Both the position numbers and the translations under genes were made by a program. The notes beneath the pieces were generated by a model. It did not search any database. It saw only the letters and a list, made by a program, of their open reading frames with translations, and had not been told where the DNA came from. Shown piece by piece: positions 9,717 through 22,841 of a DNA stretch of 64,000 bases. The stretch is from Entophlyctis helioformis (Eukaryota > Chytridiomycota > Chytridiomycetes > Chytridiales > Chytriomycetaceae), in NCBI GenBank assembly GCA_025526915.1, contig JAHLKH010000040.1, forward strand, positions 1 through 64,000. The letters are read 5' to 3'. Position 1 is the stretch's first letter; every line of letters begins with the position of its first letter.

Positions 9717-12700
9717 TCAGACAAGCGCAATCGGCGGATTCCGGATCTCCGAGCAGAAGATGGAGACCGTGCTGGCAGTGTTGACGGCCAGGAACAGCTG
9801 CCGCGGGTGGAAGGCGAGCGACACGACCGGGACCGTCTGCCGCTGCAGGAACCCTTCGTTGTACCGCACATTGCCGATCGCCTCGCCCATGAGGTTGAGC
9901 ACCCGCACGTTCTGTGTGTTTGACCCGCTGTGCAGGCGAATCGAGTGCGCGTCAGTTACCCGCCAGCCATCCATTGTTGCATGCATGCCATCCACAGCAC
10001 TCACCACGCGACGAGGAGCCCCTGGTCGTGGATACCAAACCCACTCATCTCGTCCACAATGCCCGTGTTGATCCGCAGCGTGCGTGCCCGTTGCCGGATA
10101 TCCCACAGCAGCACATCGCCTGTGGTGGTGCCCATCAGAAACTCCTGCGACTGGTACCCGACATACGACACTTGCAGAACGCGTCCGGCCGATTCCGCAA
10201 AGTTGGCGATTAAACTGCCCATGTGCACAGAGACGTGCATGGTCAGTGCGCCGCGCACACACACCAAGCCAATGACAAACGCCACTCACGTTTCGTTTGG
10301 CGGGAGTCGGCGATCATACAACTTGACTGATCCGTCCACAAATCCAGCCAGCACCATGGATCCCGAAGGGTCCACTGCAAGATCAGACACCTGGCTGACA
10401 GACTTGGTCGGAATCTCTTGCACACAGAGCTCCTCGGCAGCGTCCCACACCTTGACGACGGACGAGTCGCCGCCCGTGAACAGGTACCCGTTGCCCTGCT
10501 GCCACTTGGACACGAGGCCGGCCCGCGATCCAGGCATGATGTCCGAGATTGCGCGCCAGGCCGAGACGAGCTCGACGCTGCCGGGCTGGTCAAACGACCG
10601 GTACAGCCGCACCAGCCCGTCGTCGGACCCCGTGAGCAGCAGGCTCGTGTCATCCTCGTTGATGATCTGCATCGACGTCAGCCGGCTGCCGCGCGAGTTG
10701 TCATTGGAGAACGAGTTGATCTTGGTCTGCGTCTCCCAGTTGTAGATCCTGCCGGAACGCGCACGTCAGTACGGCACCAGCCACAGCCGCCACAGTACAT
10801 GCGGCTCCGGCTCACATGACAGTCTGGTCGTCGGCCGTCACGAGCATGGGCTCAAACGTGTGGAACTGCACCAGATGCGCCGGCCGCTCGTGCCCAATGC
10901 TGCCCACAAACTCGTCAAACCGGCTCGTGGCTGTCCAATGCCGTTCCATCCAGTCCAACCACATGTCAGCCACCGCATCTCGTCACGCACGCAACAAACC
11001 CACACACGCGCGCGCAGTCCACTCACGAGCATACGGGTACAACGCCTCCGTGTCCGCCACAATCTTGCGGTTGCGGTCTTTGCGCCACTGCCGCTCAATG
11101 TGCTTGAGACTGCCCGGGTCGTCGATATCAGGCACGCGCATCTGCGGCTCGCCAAAGTATTCGCAGCTCCACGCGTAGAATGACGACTCGATGCCAATCT
11201 TTTCGGCATCTGCCCGTGTGAGAGCCAGTGCCGCTGCATCCATCGGTGCCTGTCGCGTCGGCTGGCCCTGCTGGCCCTGTTGTGCCTGCTGCTGACCAGC
11301 CACAGCCGCGTCGGACAGAAACTGGCCGTCCTCGATATGCCGCGCAAACGACGGCACAGACATGGGCCGCTGCAGTCGTCCGGGCACAGCGCCAGGAGGT
11401 CGGCGTCCGCCAGATCCGAGTGCAGGCGACGCCGGCGTCTGGTTGTTGCCGCCCGACGCGCCCAACACGCCGCTGCGGCCTCCCTTGCCGCTGGCAGCTC
11501 CCCGGCATCGCCGTCAACCTGGGTGTGCTGCGCTCCATAGCTGCCCACCATGAGCCCTGCAGGCTGCGGAGCGAGTTGACAAACGACACGGACCGCCGGA
11601 TCGTCTGGCCCTGACCGTCGCCCGCACCGCCGCCACCTCTGCTGCCAGCAGCGCCAGACGCAGCGCCACCAGGCCCCAGACCGCTGAGTCCGGATACGTT
11701 GCCTGCCATGGACGCGGGCCGGTGTCGGTTCGGATCAAGTCGCCGAGCGCCAAGCAGATCGCTGCCGCCAATTCCTGGCCCGCTGCCATTGCCTCCACCA
11801 GCCGATCCGCCGCCACTGCCCGCACTGGCCGCAGACGCAGATCCGCCGGCTGCAGTGCCGCGCGCCGTGCCAATGTACCCGCCAGCGACTTTGCTGCCGT
11901 CCAGTGCGTAGAACCCGGTGGTGCCAATCGCAGGTGGCTGCAGCGGCCCAAGCAGTGCTGGCGGCGGCAAAGACGCTCCTGAGCCGCCCAGTAGACTGCT
12001 GCCACCGCCGCCGCCGCCGCTGCCACTCGATCCGAGCGTGAGAGCCGTGACGCCGGCAGCGCCAGCCAGCCCACCACCGCCACTGCCGGAAAGCATGCCC
12101 GCGGGTCCGTCTCCAGCGCCGATGGTGCCAGCACCCAGCGGCATCATGGACACCGTGAGCATGGCAGCAGAATCCGTCGGCGGCGTTGTCAGCATACAGA
12201 AATGCACCTTGTCGACAACAAGGCTGGCGAGCGCCGCGACGTTTTTGGCGGGATCCACGCTCAGGCAGAGCAGCGTCTTCCACACCGTCGTGTGCAGCGA
12301 TCCTTGCGACGACAGGCTGCTTGCAGAGCTGCTCGGCACACGGTCGAGCCCGCCCTGGCCGCGACGGCCGTCGGCCACACTGCCCGCCCGCCGACGCTCA
12401 GAATCCATCAACTCGAGCGCAACGGTACAGAAGCGCGACGTGTACTCGCCGACGAAGCGCGAGAGGGCAACGACAAGCTCCTGCCGCACGAGCGGCGACG
12501 CGTCCGTGTGGGCCTTGAGCATGAGCATGACCATCTTCTGCTCAATCGCCGTCTGCTGCGGCGTCTTTTCCAGATGGCCAAACAGCGTGCCGAGCGCAGC
12601 AAGCGCCGCGGCTCGCACTTCTGCAACCGGGTCCGCGAGCATGATGGCGAGGTACTCGTGCACATTGCGCGACAGCGCCAGCCACTTGGCTTCCGGGTAC

Positions 12701-15410
12701 CCTTTGCACAGCTCCGTGAGGCACACGCACGCCCACTGGCGCAGCAGCGGATCCTTGTCCTCCAGGTGGGGCAGCAGGGCCTGCAAGAGATCCGTCTTGA
12801 GACACGCCTGCTGGCCAAAGCGGAAGTCGTGGCAGAACACGGACAGGATAAAGGCGCACATGGCGCGGTGCTCGGACGGATTGGACATGGGCGGCATGTT
12901 GTTGTGGTCGGCCGAGAGGATGTTGATGAAATACGTGTATCCGTTGTCCTTGACGAGGTCGTTCTGGCACGACGGGTCGACCGCAAGGATCTTGGCCCAG
13001 ATGAACACGAGCGTCGGCTTGAGCTCGGACGCGGGGCTCTGAAGCAGTCGCAGCACGTACGGGAAGATGCCGACCGAGAGCCCGAGGTTGACGGCCCACT
13101 GGCCGAGGTCAAGAAACTTGCTCAGCAACATCAACGCGCGCAGACGGTGCACCTGGCTGAGAAGCACTTGCAGCACAATCGGCAGCTGCTGTGGCGGCTT
13201 GCGCGAGATGGGGCCCTTGCGCAGCCATACCTCAAAGGCCGTCAGCTGCTCGGTAAAGAACGACGAGAACTTGTACTCGACTTTTTGGGCATGGGCAGCG
13301 TTGGATCGGCTGTTGCGGCCGCAATGGCAGCCTCGTTCTCGAGCAGCGCAGGAAGCTGGCGCAGACACTGATCGGCAGCCAGATCCCAGGCGTCCCACAT
13401 GGGGTGGCGATGCGTCTCGGGCAGCGCGGGCTGGTCATGGGGTGGCACTGGTAGTAGCGCATGATGCGGTCGGCAAGGAAAAAGTTGCGGAAGAGGGCGG
13501 CCACCATGAGATCTTGGCGGAACAGTTTCTGGAACATGGCAGACGGAAGCACGTTCCAGGCAATCGTGTCTGTGATGGCGGTGAAGATCCAGTTGAGCTC
13601 GCCGAGGGGCGTGCGACGATCGCCGAGCTTTCCCGGGATCTTCATGATCATGTTTGGCGTGACCTTGTGGCTCAAGTCGCTCTGGAGCACAAACCAGCGC
13701 AGCGCAATCTCGATGGGCGTGGTAAGGCAGCAGGTGAACAGATCAGCGGGCAGGTCGGGCGATGTGGGCAGCAGCTCGTTGGGCTGGCAGGCAGCCAGCT
13801 GGATGCACTCGCGCAGAGGGATATACGTCGCGCCAGGCACGCCCGAGGCAGATCCGGGACCCGCGCCACCAAGGCCGTCGCGCCGTTCGCTTTTCCATTG
13901 GCGCCTGCAGGGTCGGCAGGCTGCGACGGGTCAGAGGCTGCGGATGTTGCACTGTTGCGAGCATACTCTGGGTGCTGGCGCATCATCTCCCAGTCCGCTG
14001 CGTGGCCATCCTGTCGAACGCCACGAGGATGTTTCCGGCGTTGCTGCAGTCGTACACAAAGATGCAGGGCGAGCCCAGCCACGTCTGGATGTCGTAGATG
14101 GACACGGGGATGTACTGCGTGTAGTTTTTGTTAAAGACCCAGATCTCGCCGCCGGGCGTGGGCTTGGGGACGCCGTGGCCGTTGTAGTGGAACAGGATGC
14201 GCTCGTCCTTGGCATTGCGACGCAGCGAGCAGCACATTTTCTTGATCTCTTCGATGGAGGGGTCGAGGAAGAGGCGGTGGCGGGCACGCGGCTGCCACAC
14301 CTCGTACTGCTGCTGCAGGTTGCGTCCGATGGCTTCGAGCGAGCGCTGGGGAGGGAGGGCGGCGGGATCGATCCAGCACTCCATGCGTGCACAGGGGTTT
14401 GGCTTGATCACGTCGGGCGGGTCGACGCCGATGTTGAGGCAGACGACGAGCGCGACGGACACGGTCTTGAGCCGCTCGCGCATGCGCCACCCGAGGACCT
14501 GCGGCGTAGTGGCGGCCGGCGGGCCGGCCTCTGCGGTGGCCGGTGCGCTGGGATCCGAGGGCGGCGCAGCCAGCGCGACGGCCGTAGAAGCAGCGGTTGA
14601 AACGGCCGATGGAGCAGCCGCATCGGCCGATGCAGACGCGGCTTGGGCCTGGTGGCCGTGCGGACGCACGATCGGCATGGACTCGTGGCGGCGGTCGGCG
14701 TAGTAGGTGTACGAGTAGTCCTCGTCGGCAAACTCGGTGTCGTACTCAAAGTCGCTGCGGCTGGCCGAGTCGTGGCCCTGCTGCGGGATCAGAGGCACCT
14801 GCAGGAGGTTCGGCTGTGGTCTTGTTGGTTCTGCTGGTCTTGTTGCTGCTGCTGGATCTGGGCTTGGGCTGCTGTTGCTGGATCTGCTGCTGCTGGATGA
14901 GGGCGGCGTGGGCAGCGTGGCAGCGTGAGCAGCGTGGGCAGCGTGGGCAGCATTGGCAGCAGCCACCGAGGCCGTCACCGACGGGATCGCCGGCAGCGGC
15001 TGGTTCAGGAACTGCTGCATCTGCTGCTGGTGAATCTGCTGCTGGTGCATCTGCTGCTGTGTGAGGCCGTGGCCGTTGGCGATGGCACCGACGTGGCCGT
15101 TGGAAGGCGGGCCGTTGGACGGCACGGGAGCGAGCGCAGGCGCAGGCGCAGGCGTGGGGGCAGGCGCAGGGGCAGGCGCAGGGGCAGGGGCAGGGGCATT
15201 GACCACGGTGCCCAGCGAGGCCGCCGACACGGCCGACGTCGTGGACGACGACGACGACACAGCAGACGACGAGGCCGTGGCCTGCAGAGCAACAGGCGTG
15301 AGGCCGCGCGGAGGGTCTTGGCGGCCGGCGGGCGGGGCGGGTGCCGGCGGGGCGGCAGACGCAGCTGGCTCCCGGAGGGCGTCGTGGGCGTCGTGGGCCT
15401 GGTGCGCCAT
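9717..15410 (-). CDS. TORC1 subunit Raptor (Kog1/Mip1)
   Basis: The N-terminal part holds the Raptor N-conserved caspase-like domain: [47 protein letters not shown] and [14 protein letters not shown]. The middle is HEAT-type ([27 protein letters not shown] linkers) and the C-terminus is WD40 ([36 protein letters not shown]). This is the scaffold presenting substrates to TOR kinase. The start at 15408-15410 is the first ATG of the long exon; about 325 Gln/Ala/Pro/Ser-rich residues come before the conserved domain, longer than usual. A Gly-rich insert lies near 11.6-12.1 kb. Several introns split the gene (for example near 13.98, 13.4, 11.5, 11.0, 10.8 kb); junctions were not all fixed. Confidence 0.9.
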
Positions 15411-15647
15411 GTCGAAGTAGGAAGTGCTGCTTGTGGTTATCGAGCTTATGGTTGTGGCCGTGGTCGTGGTCGTGGTCGTGCGGCACCTGCACGCGGTTCG
15501 CTGCAAGATCGTGCGCAAGGCCGGCGCCGCGTGTCGTCGCTTCGTGTCGTCGGCCGCCTGATGGAAAGAGCCGCCTATAAGTGACGCCTGCAAGACGCGC
15601 CTGCACGAGCACGCCCGGCTGCCGCTGCCGGCCGCGGCCGCCTCACA

Positions 15648-18148
15648 TCACCAGGCAGCACGCGGTGCCTTGGCGCGGTGCACCGTCCGTGCCCTTGCCC
15701 GGAGCCCCCTGCCCTGCCACGCCCACGGCATTCGCGCCGCCCGCTGCACCACCGCGCGTCCGTCTGTTGGTCCGGCCGCCTGCCCATCCCAGCCGCGCCG
15801 CCACCGCTGCAAGCCATTCGCGGCCGCCGCTGCCGCCGTGTCTGCCACGCGCCCTCCCCAGCACGCTCTCAGCTGCCCGGGCGGCAGCTGCATGCACCGC
15901 GCCAGCAGCGGACACTGTGCCCACAGCCGCTCAAAGTCGCCGAGCGCGATCGTGTCGGGCACGGCCTCCTGCTGTCCCGTGGCCGGCTGCTCGCGACTCG
16001 ACGCCGGATCGGCCGTTGTCGCCGGAGCGTTCGTGTCATGGATCGATCCAGTCCCGCCGCCACTGCCTGTCCCTGACACCGATGCCGGCGACGACCCGAA
16101 CACGCCCGTGATGCTCATCAGGGGGCTCATGATCCGCCCGTCGGGCCGCGGCTGCTGCTGCGGCGGCGGCGTCGCCATGTCCGCCATCGACGAGCTGGTG
16201 GCATCCGTTTGCAGCACCGCGCTCCCCCGCGTGAGCTCGCCCACGCTCTTGGCTGTATCCAGCACCGTGTCGCCGCCAGCCGTGCCCTGCCCACCGTTCC
16301 CACTGTTCTCACCGTGCCCGCCTCCGCCATCGTTGCGCAGAGTGCTGACAGCTCCCGATCGTCTTGCATCAGCGTGGCTTGGAGGCGGCTTGGATGCGGC
16401 CGTGCGATCGACTGTGCCGCTGCCCAGCGTCGACCACGAGAGTTTGGCGAGTCCTTCCGGGTACACGACGCTGACGCTCTTGACTGCATCCTTGTGCGTG
16501 CCTTGGCCCATCTCGCCGCCACCGCCCGCAGCGAGTGCATTCACCGCCACAAACGTCTCGTCAATGATCGCGGCAACAATCTTGGGCGTGAACTCGGATG
16601 TTGCGACGGACGCCCGCGCTGCCTGCTGCGGTGACGAGGATGTGCTCGTGGGCGGCGACAGGTCTTCGGAGAGCGCCGTCATTCGCGTGACGGTTGCGGC
16701 GGCGTGGGAGACCCGACGTGACCGGTTGGACAGCAGCGTGGCGGCAGAGATGAGCTCTTCGAACGCGGCGTCGAGGAGGCTGTAGATGGACGCGTGGCGT
16801 ACAACGCTCTCGCCCGGCCCGGCCAGGACAGCGAACATGACTGCCACACCACAGGTGTACTGTGTGAGTGCATGTGAGGCAAGGATCGAGCAGATGCGCG
16901 ACTCACATTCGCGTTTCTCGGCGTCGCTTGCACGGCCGCTGTAGACGGACAGCACACGCACATAGTCGCTGAACCGTACACACTCGCCGACGGGACACAG
17001 ATACGCAAACAGTTTCTGTCGATCCGCAAGTCAGCCGGTTCGTCATGTGTCGGCCATTGCCGCCCATGCATGAGTCAACGCTTTGACGACCTCCCCACCT
17101 CGCCCATGCGCGGATTGGATGGAAACAGGCTGAGAAACTGCGGCTCCGTCAGCCACGTGCCGCCGTTCCCAGCAAAAAACGGCTCGAAGCGTGAGCAAAA
17201 GTGCAGGTACAGCCTCACAACCTCTGTGCAGAGACTGTTGGACAGCATCAGTTGGCATCCTCGACCGCTCGCACGAGACCACATGCATAGACATGCATGA
17301 ACATGGCTGGCTTACAATGAGACAACGACACCAGCTCGAAAATCTCTTTGCGTGGCAGCCGCTTGACAACCGTCTTGGGTTTACGCGTGTTTGACGAGCC
17401 AAATGTCGATTGGCCAGCAGGTCGAGACGCTTTCTTATCTCCAGTGCCAGTCCCAGTCCCTGTTGCAGCATCCGCAGCTGTCGCCAACGCCGTGCTATTG
17501 TTGTAATGCACGCCGCGTGCTGGCTTGTCCCGTCCTCTGCCGATGCTGCCCTGCAGTCCGCCGAGTCGTATGCCTGCATATCGCCGCCATGATGAGGGTT
17601 GGCGGAAGTGGCGTTTGAGATGCTGTCGGCATGCGTGCTGGACAAGACGGCATCGGCAAGCCGAGTATCAGTGAGGATGCGTGCTGAATGGTTGTTGTAG
17701 TGCTGCTGCTGTTGTTGTTGCTGTTGTGACTGGCTGTCAGTGTCGCCGCTGGTTGCGTGCGCTGCGGTAGAGTAAGGGTCGGCTGGCGGGGCTGGGTGCG
17801 GGCTTTCGTCGTCGTCTTCGACGAAGGAGCCTGTGACGACCGACAGACGCGTTGGGCCTGGGCTGGCAAAGGGTTTGGATGCGGATGGCGTGCCAGCCGG
17901 CGCGACACGGCCCATCTCTGATGGACGAGGCGGTCTGGGTGGCATGGATGTGGTGTCTGTGTCTGCTAGCGGGCTGCCTCTGTCGATAACTCCTGCTGGT
18001 CGACAGGCACTGGATATGGCCTGGCGCGTGTCTTTCTGCTGCTGCTGCCGTTGGTGTGATGGGTAACCAAACCAAAACGTCCAAAACAGTCACCAATAAT
18101 CGCGCTCTCGGAGCAGCTGGGTCCATCTGACGCGTCGCTGGACGTCAT
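15648..18148 (-). CDS. EF-hand-like (calcineurin B/CHP-type) protein, function unknown
   Basis: Begins with MTSSDASDGP at 18146-18148. After a phase-1 intron it continues as a disordered Ser/Gln-rich region with a Gln run near 17.7 kb. The folded part includes LPRKEIFELVSLSH, EVVRLYLHFCSRFEPFF, LTEPQFLSLFPSNPRMGE and FSDYVRVLSVYSGRASDAEK. The helix-loop-helix spacing, the NP motif and the 'FxDYVxxLSVYSGRAS' segment recall calcineurin-B/CHP or NCS proteins, but I see no clean calcium loop, so binding may be lost. A Gly/Ser/Thr-rich linker follows and the C-terminus has FERLWAQCPLLARCMQL, like the last helix of EF-hand proteins. At least five introns. Similarity is by pattern only. Confidence 0.4.
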
Positions 18149-18311
18149 GCAAATTCAGAACGAGCGTGATCTGGAATGGTGGGTCTGCAGCACAGACAAA
18201 GAGTGCAGGGAGTCGGAAGGTTTATACGCTGTATGTGGGCACGCATGACAGACCCGGCAGGGGTTGGGTGCCTCTACCAAATATGCCAAAGAGAGGGGTG
18301 TGGCTGCCCAC

Positions 18312-19742
18312 TTAGAGGAGGGCGTAGAATGCAGCGGCAGCAAAGGCGGCGAGCGACGCGGGCACGGCCATGGCCTGGGCAGAGATGCCGACGGCGGCAC
18401 TTCCAGCAGCGCGGGTGGGCGATGCGGTGGCAGACGCGGTAGTCGACGAGGAGCCAGTGGCCGTGGCCGTGGTGGTGGTAACCGTGGTGGAAACGGGCAG
18501 CAGGTCAGGGCCACCCTTTGCAGTGAAGCGCGACACAGGGCGGTCCTGGTCGTCGTAGCACTGGATGTCAATGTACTCGTAAAAGGCAGACGTCTTGGTG
18601 CGGTTGCCCCACGGGATTGGGCCGCCGGCCCAGCCACGGGTGCCGGGACCAGAGCCGTCCCAGACAGAGAACTGGACGCGGGACGGCGCGTCGGGGAACC
18701 AGGCCGCTCCAGGCGGCATGTTGGCACCGGACGTGCGGGCCTTGGAGTCGACCTTGTTGATGGATGCCGACACGCGACCGTTCAGGATCCAGTCGATGCG
18801 ATCGTGGCGCCAGTCGATGGTGAAGTCGTTGGAGACGGCGGGATTGATGGAGATTCTGCCCTCGCCTCCGTGGCTTCCCTGTGATGGCCAGCGCGAGCGT
18901 GCAAGCGGGATGTCAGCCAACAGCCGCAGCAAGTACCGCAACGAAGACGAAGGTGGCGTTTGCCGATCCGGAAATGGGCAAGGGGCGGCATCAAGCAAAT
19001 TTGCTTTCAGCACGGCATCTGCAAGCGCCTCATTTGGGCATTGGTGCACAAGCACACAGCGCAAGCACAGCACGGAGCCCGGGCCAAGCACAGCACCACA
19101 CAGCACCACACGGCACCACACAGCACCACACAGCAGGGAAAGAGACGCACCCGCTCGAGTGCGCTGGACTTGTAGGTGAACAAGTTGTACTGCGGGGTGG
19201 TGGCGCCGTCAAGGCCGACGGTTTCCCAGTCGATCTCGTCCTGGATCCACTCGCCGTTGGCACGGTTGCGCAGGTCGGACCAGGTGATGAGCGTTGTGAC
19301 GACGCCCGAGTCGGTGACGGGACGGAACCTCGCAGTGATCTTGCCGTAGCGCATGTAGCTGTGACGAGTGGGGGCAGCAAGCGTCAGCGGTGTGCACCAG
19401 CCGCGGTACGAGCACACGAGCACGCGAGCGCACTTACCGGGTTGTGGAGAAGCGTGCGCCGTCACCGATGTTGTCGGTGGTGTTCTTGCGCATGACGTTG
19501 AGGTAGACGCCGCCGTCGGCGTACTCGACATTGCCGTAGTCGTGGGTGAGCAGGTAGCGCTCGCGGTCGACGGCAAAACGCTCGTTGACGTTGCCGATGG
19601 AGCGGATGCGGCTCTGGTCAAAGTTGATGCGGCCGGACACGCAGTCGCCGACGTCCCAGCCGGCGGGCACGTCGTCCTGGATGACCTGGGCCGAGGCGGC
19701 GGCCGCCAGCGCAGCGAGCACGATCGAGACAGCAGCGAGCAT
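18312..19742 (-). CDS. GH16 CRH-type chitin-glucan transglycosylase, GPI-anchored
   Basis: Three exons (19438-19742, 19151-19358, 18312-18878) join in frame to 359 residues. A signal peptide (MLAAVSIVLAALAAAASA) is followed by a GH16 fold with the catalytic DEIDWE signature (nucleophile and acid/base glutamates), preceded by GKITARFRP and followed by WFPDAPSRVQFSVWDGSG. A Ser/Thr-rich stretch and a hydrophobic C-terminus (LAAFAAAAFYALL) predict a GPI anchor. Crh1/Crh2/Utr2 enzymes cross-link chitin to beta-glucan in the fungal wall, so this gene supports a fungal host. Intron 2 (18879-19150) carries a CACAGCACCA tandem repeat. Confidence 0.9.
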
Positions 19743-20169
19743 TGTGGCGGATCGAGTTGTGGGCAAAGCCGCTCGTAATTGTGACGGGCGAAATGTTGCA
19801 CGAAATGTTGGACGCAAATCCGCCAATCGGTCAATCGGGACGAACGTTGTAGTAGCAACAGCAGCAGCAGCAGACATGGTGCATCTGGGCGTGTGCAGAC
19901 GGGGCCTCGTGGGCAGCCGGCCTGCAGTCGCAGTGACAGTCGCAGTTGCAGGCACACTCGCAGCCAGGGCAACAAAGGCAGCACGGCCGCTGCATGTGCA
20001 CGCATGGCCGGCATGGCAGACATCGCAGGCATCGCAGGCAATCGGCCGTTCAAGGCGGCCAGCAGCAGCAACTCTGAGATTCCCGTTTTCCTCGCAAGTC
20101 GCAAGCCGCCCGCTTACAACCGCAGCAACCACAACGACCACAACCACTCCCACAGACACCGCAGACAAC
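19743..20169. promoter_or_regulatory. Shared divergent promoter region, GH16 and AspRS
   Basis: About 430 bp separate the two start codons, which point away from each other. The stretch has a CAGCAGCAG run near 19858 and a CAGTCGCAG repeat near 19925 but no gene I can support. Both promoters and both 5' UTRs must be here; no specific element is identified. Confidence 0.45.
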
Positions 20170-20349
20170 ATGGCCGACGCTACGCCCCCCGAGACGCCGC
20201 CGACGTCCGTCACCGAGCAGGTCGTGCTGGGCGAGGACGGCAAGCCGCTGTCCAAGGCCGCCATCAAGAAGCTCGAGAAGCAGCGCGAGAAGGACGCCAA
20301 GAAGGCCGAGGTCGCCGCCCGTCTGGCAAGTCGTCGTCGCCGTCTGATC

Positions 20350-20404
<55 letters not shown>

Positions 20405-22574
20405 TGTTGCTGTTGCTACTGCTGTTGCTGCTACTATGACTGCCGCCTGTGGTGCACCGGGCTGACCTCCTGCCTGGCCGCATCTACCACAACCACAACC
20501 ACAGGCCGCCGAGAAGGCTGCCCGCGATGCCGCTTCCCCTGTAAGTGCTCGCACGGGCCTGTGCGCCGCTGGCCGCCACGGCGAGCAGCCGACCTGACCT
20601 GACTGACCTGACCTGACGCCTGGACGCCTGGCTGGCTGCGTGCATCGTCGACGCTGCAGGACTACTCGGCCGACCGCTACGGCAAGCTGCCCATGAACCA
20701 GTCGGCCGACCGCTCCAACGACGTGCGCACCCGCATTGCCGACATCGGCCCCGACCACGTCGGCGAGACCGTCCTGCTCTGCGCCCGCGTGCAGACCACC
20801 CGTGCCGTCGGTGCGTCTGCCTGCATCTGCCTGCATCTGCATGCATCTACATCTGCCTGCATCTGCCTGCATCGATCGTCTGACTCGTGCTGACTCGGAC
20901 ACATGGACGTGCACGCATGCATCCACATGCCACGCCTTGCCAGGCAGCAAGACCTTCTTCCTGACGCTCCGCCAGCGCACCGTCACTCTGCAGTCGGTCC
21001 TCATCACCAACGCCGACACTATCAGCAAGCAGATGCTCAAGTTTGCTTCTGGGTGAGTGCATCGCCTCTTGTCCAACGATGCCCTGTCCTGCTGCGGCAT
21101 CGCCCTGGATGCCGGCTCACTGCCAGCCGTCTGACAACCACGCCATCTGCCCGTGCCAACGATCCATGCGATGGCCACCGATGGCTGCAACAGCATCTCG
21201 CCCGAGTCGCTCATTCTTGTGACTGGCAAGGTCGTCAAGGTGGACGTGCCCATCAAGTCGTGCACGGTCCAGGACTACGAGCTCCAGATCAGCAAGGTGC
21301 AGTCGCCATCGCTCTGCCAACGCAGCGCTCCTGTCCATCCGAATCTCATCGCCTCCTTGCACTCCTCTCTGCCCTGCAGCTGTTTGTGGTCAGCGAGGCT
21401 GCCCGTCTGCCCTTTACGCTCGAGGACGCCTCGCGCTCGGAGCTCGAGTTTGCCGATGCCGCCACGGCCTCGGCCGACGACTCGCGCTACAGCAGAGTCA
21501 ACCTCGACACGCGTCTCAACAACCGTGTCATTGACCTGCGCACCATCACCAACCACGCCATCTTCCGCATCCAGGCCGGCGTCTCGAAGCTGTTCCGCGA
21601 CTACCTCGACAACCTCGACTTTACCGAGATCCACACGCCCAAGCTCATTGGTGCTGCCTCGGAGGGTGGCGCCAACGTTTTCCGCGTGACGTACTTTAAG
21701 GGTGAGTCTTGCTGCCCTCTTTATGCTGCCGTGCACCATCCAGCCGGAACAGCCACTCACTGGTGCGTGGCAAACAACAACTTCGACTGCAGAAAACGCC
21801 TACCTTGCCCAGTCTCCGCAGCTGTACAAGCAGATGATGATCTGTGCCGACTTTGAGCGTGTGTACGAGATTGCACCCGTGTTCCGTGCCGAGAACTCTC
21901 AGACGCACCGTCACATGACCGAGTTCATGGGACTTGATCTCGAGATGGCGTTCCAGGAGCACTACCACGAGGTGCTCGAGGTCTTTGACGGCCTCTTTGT
22001 GTCGCTGTTTGACGGCCTCAAGACGCGCTATGCCAAGGAGATTGAGACGGTGCGCGCACAGTACCCGCACGACGAGTTCAAGTACCTGCCCAAGACGCTC
22101 ATTCTCGAGTTCCCCGAGGCCGTCCGCATGCTGCGCGAGGCCGGTGTCGAGATTGGCGACTTTGACGACCTGAGCACGGAGAGCGAGCGCGTGCTCGGCG
22201 GCCTCGTGCGCGCCAAGTACGACACGGACTTTTTCATTCTCGACAAGTTCCCGCTGGCCGTGCGTCCGTTCTACACGATGCCGGACCCCAACCGGCCGGG
22301 CTACTCGAACTCGTACGACTTTTTCATGCGCGGCGAGGAGATCATGTCGGGCGCGCAGCGTGTGCACGACGCGGCGTTCCTCCGCGAGCGCGCCGAGGAG
22401 CACGGCGTCGACCTTCGCTCCATCCAGCCGTACCTCGACGCCTTCAAGTACGGCGCTGCCCCCCACGCCGGCGGTGGTATTGGCCTTGAGCGTGTCATTA
22501 TGCTGTACCTCAACCTGGGCAACATCCGCAAGACCAGCCTGTTCCCCCGCGACCCCAAGCGTCTGGAGCCATAA
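20170..22574 (+). CDS. DPS1: Cytosolic aspartyl-tRNA synthetase
   Basis: Seven exons (20170-20325, 20505-20540, 20660-20810, 20944-21052, 21194-21296, 21380-21701, 21793-22574) close in frame to 552 residues. A Lys/Glu-rich N-terminal helix ([19 protein letters not shown]) typical of eukaryotic AspRS precedes the OB anticodon-binding domain ([18 protein letters not shown]...KTFFLTLRQ). Class II motifs follow: motif 1 ([10 protein letters not shown]), motif 2 ([16 protein letters not shown]) and motif 3 ([19 protein letters not shown]). It charges tRNA-Asp in the cytosol. Intron 1 uses a GC donor (GCAAGT at 20326), the only choice keeping frame into [12 protein letters not shown], and contains a 16-unit CTG run. 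Confidence 0.95.
20353..20438 (+). repeat. CTG trinucleotide repeat in AspRS intron 1
   Basis: An uninterrupted (CTG)16 run at 20353-20400 is followed by interrupted TTG/CTG/CTA units. It lies wholly inside the first intron on the coding strand. Confidence 0.9.
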
Positions 22575-22841
22575 GACGCGAGTGTGTCTGATGATCGGAT
22601 CTGGCCCCCACACGTCCACATCCACGTCCACGTCCACGTCTACGTCCATCCTCTCTTCCTGCCGCTTCCCTGCGATCTGGCCTTGATCCCTCTCAATGAA
22701 CGCTTGTTCTCTTGTGGATGTGTGTGTGTATGTGTGTTTGTGTATGTGCCATGCCCGCCAGCTCGCCTTGCTCAGCCTGTCCAGCCTGTCCAGCCCGCCT
22801 TGCTCAGCCCAACATCGAACACTTTGCTCCACAAACGCCAA

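Noticed and set aside
12202..13371. Plus-strand 389-codon open frame inside Raptor
   Set aside because: Antisense shadow of the Raptor HEAT region; Arg/His/Gln-rich with no motif.
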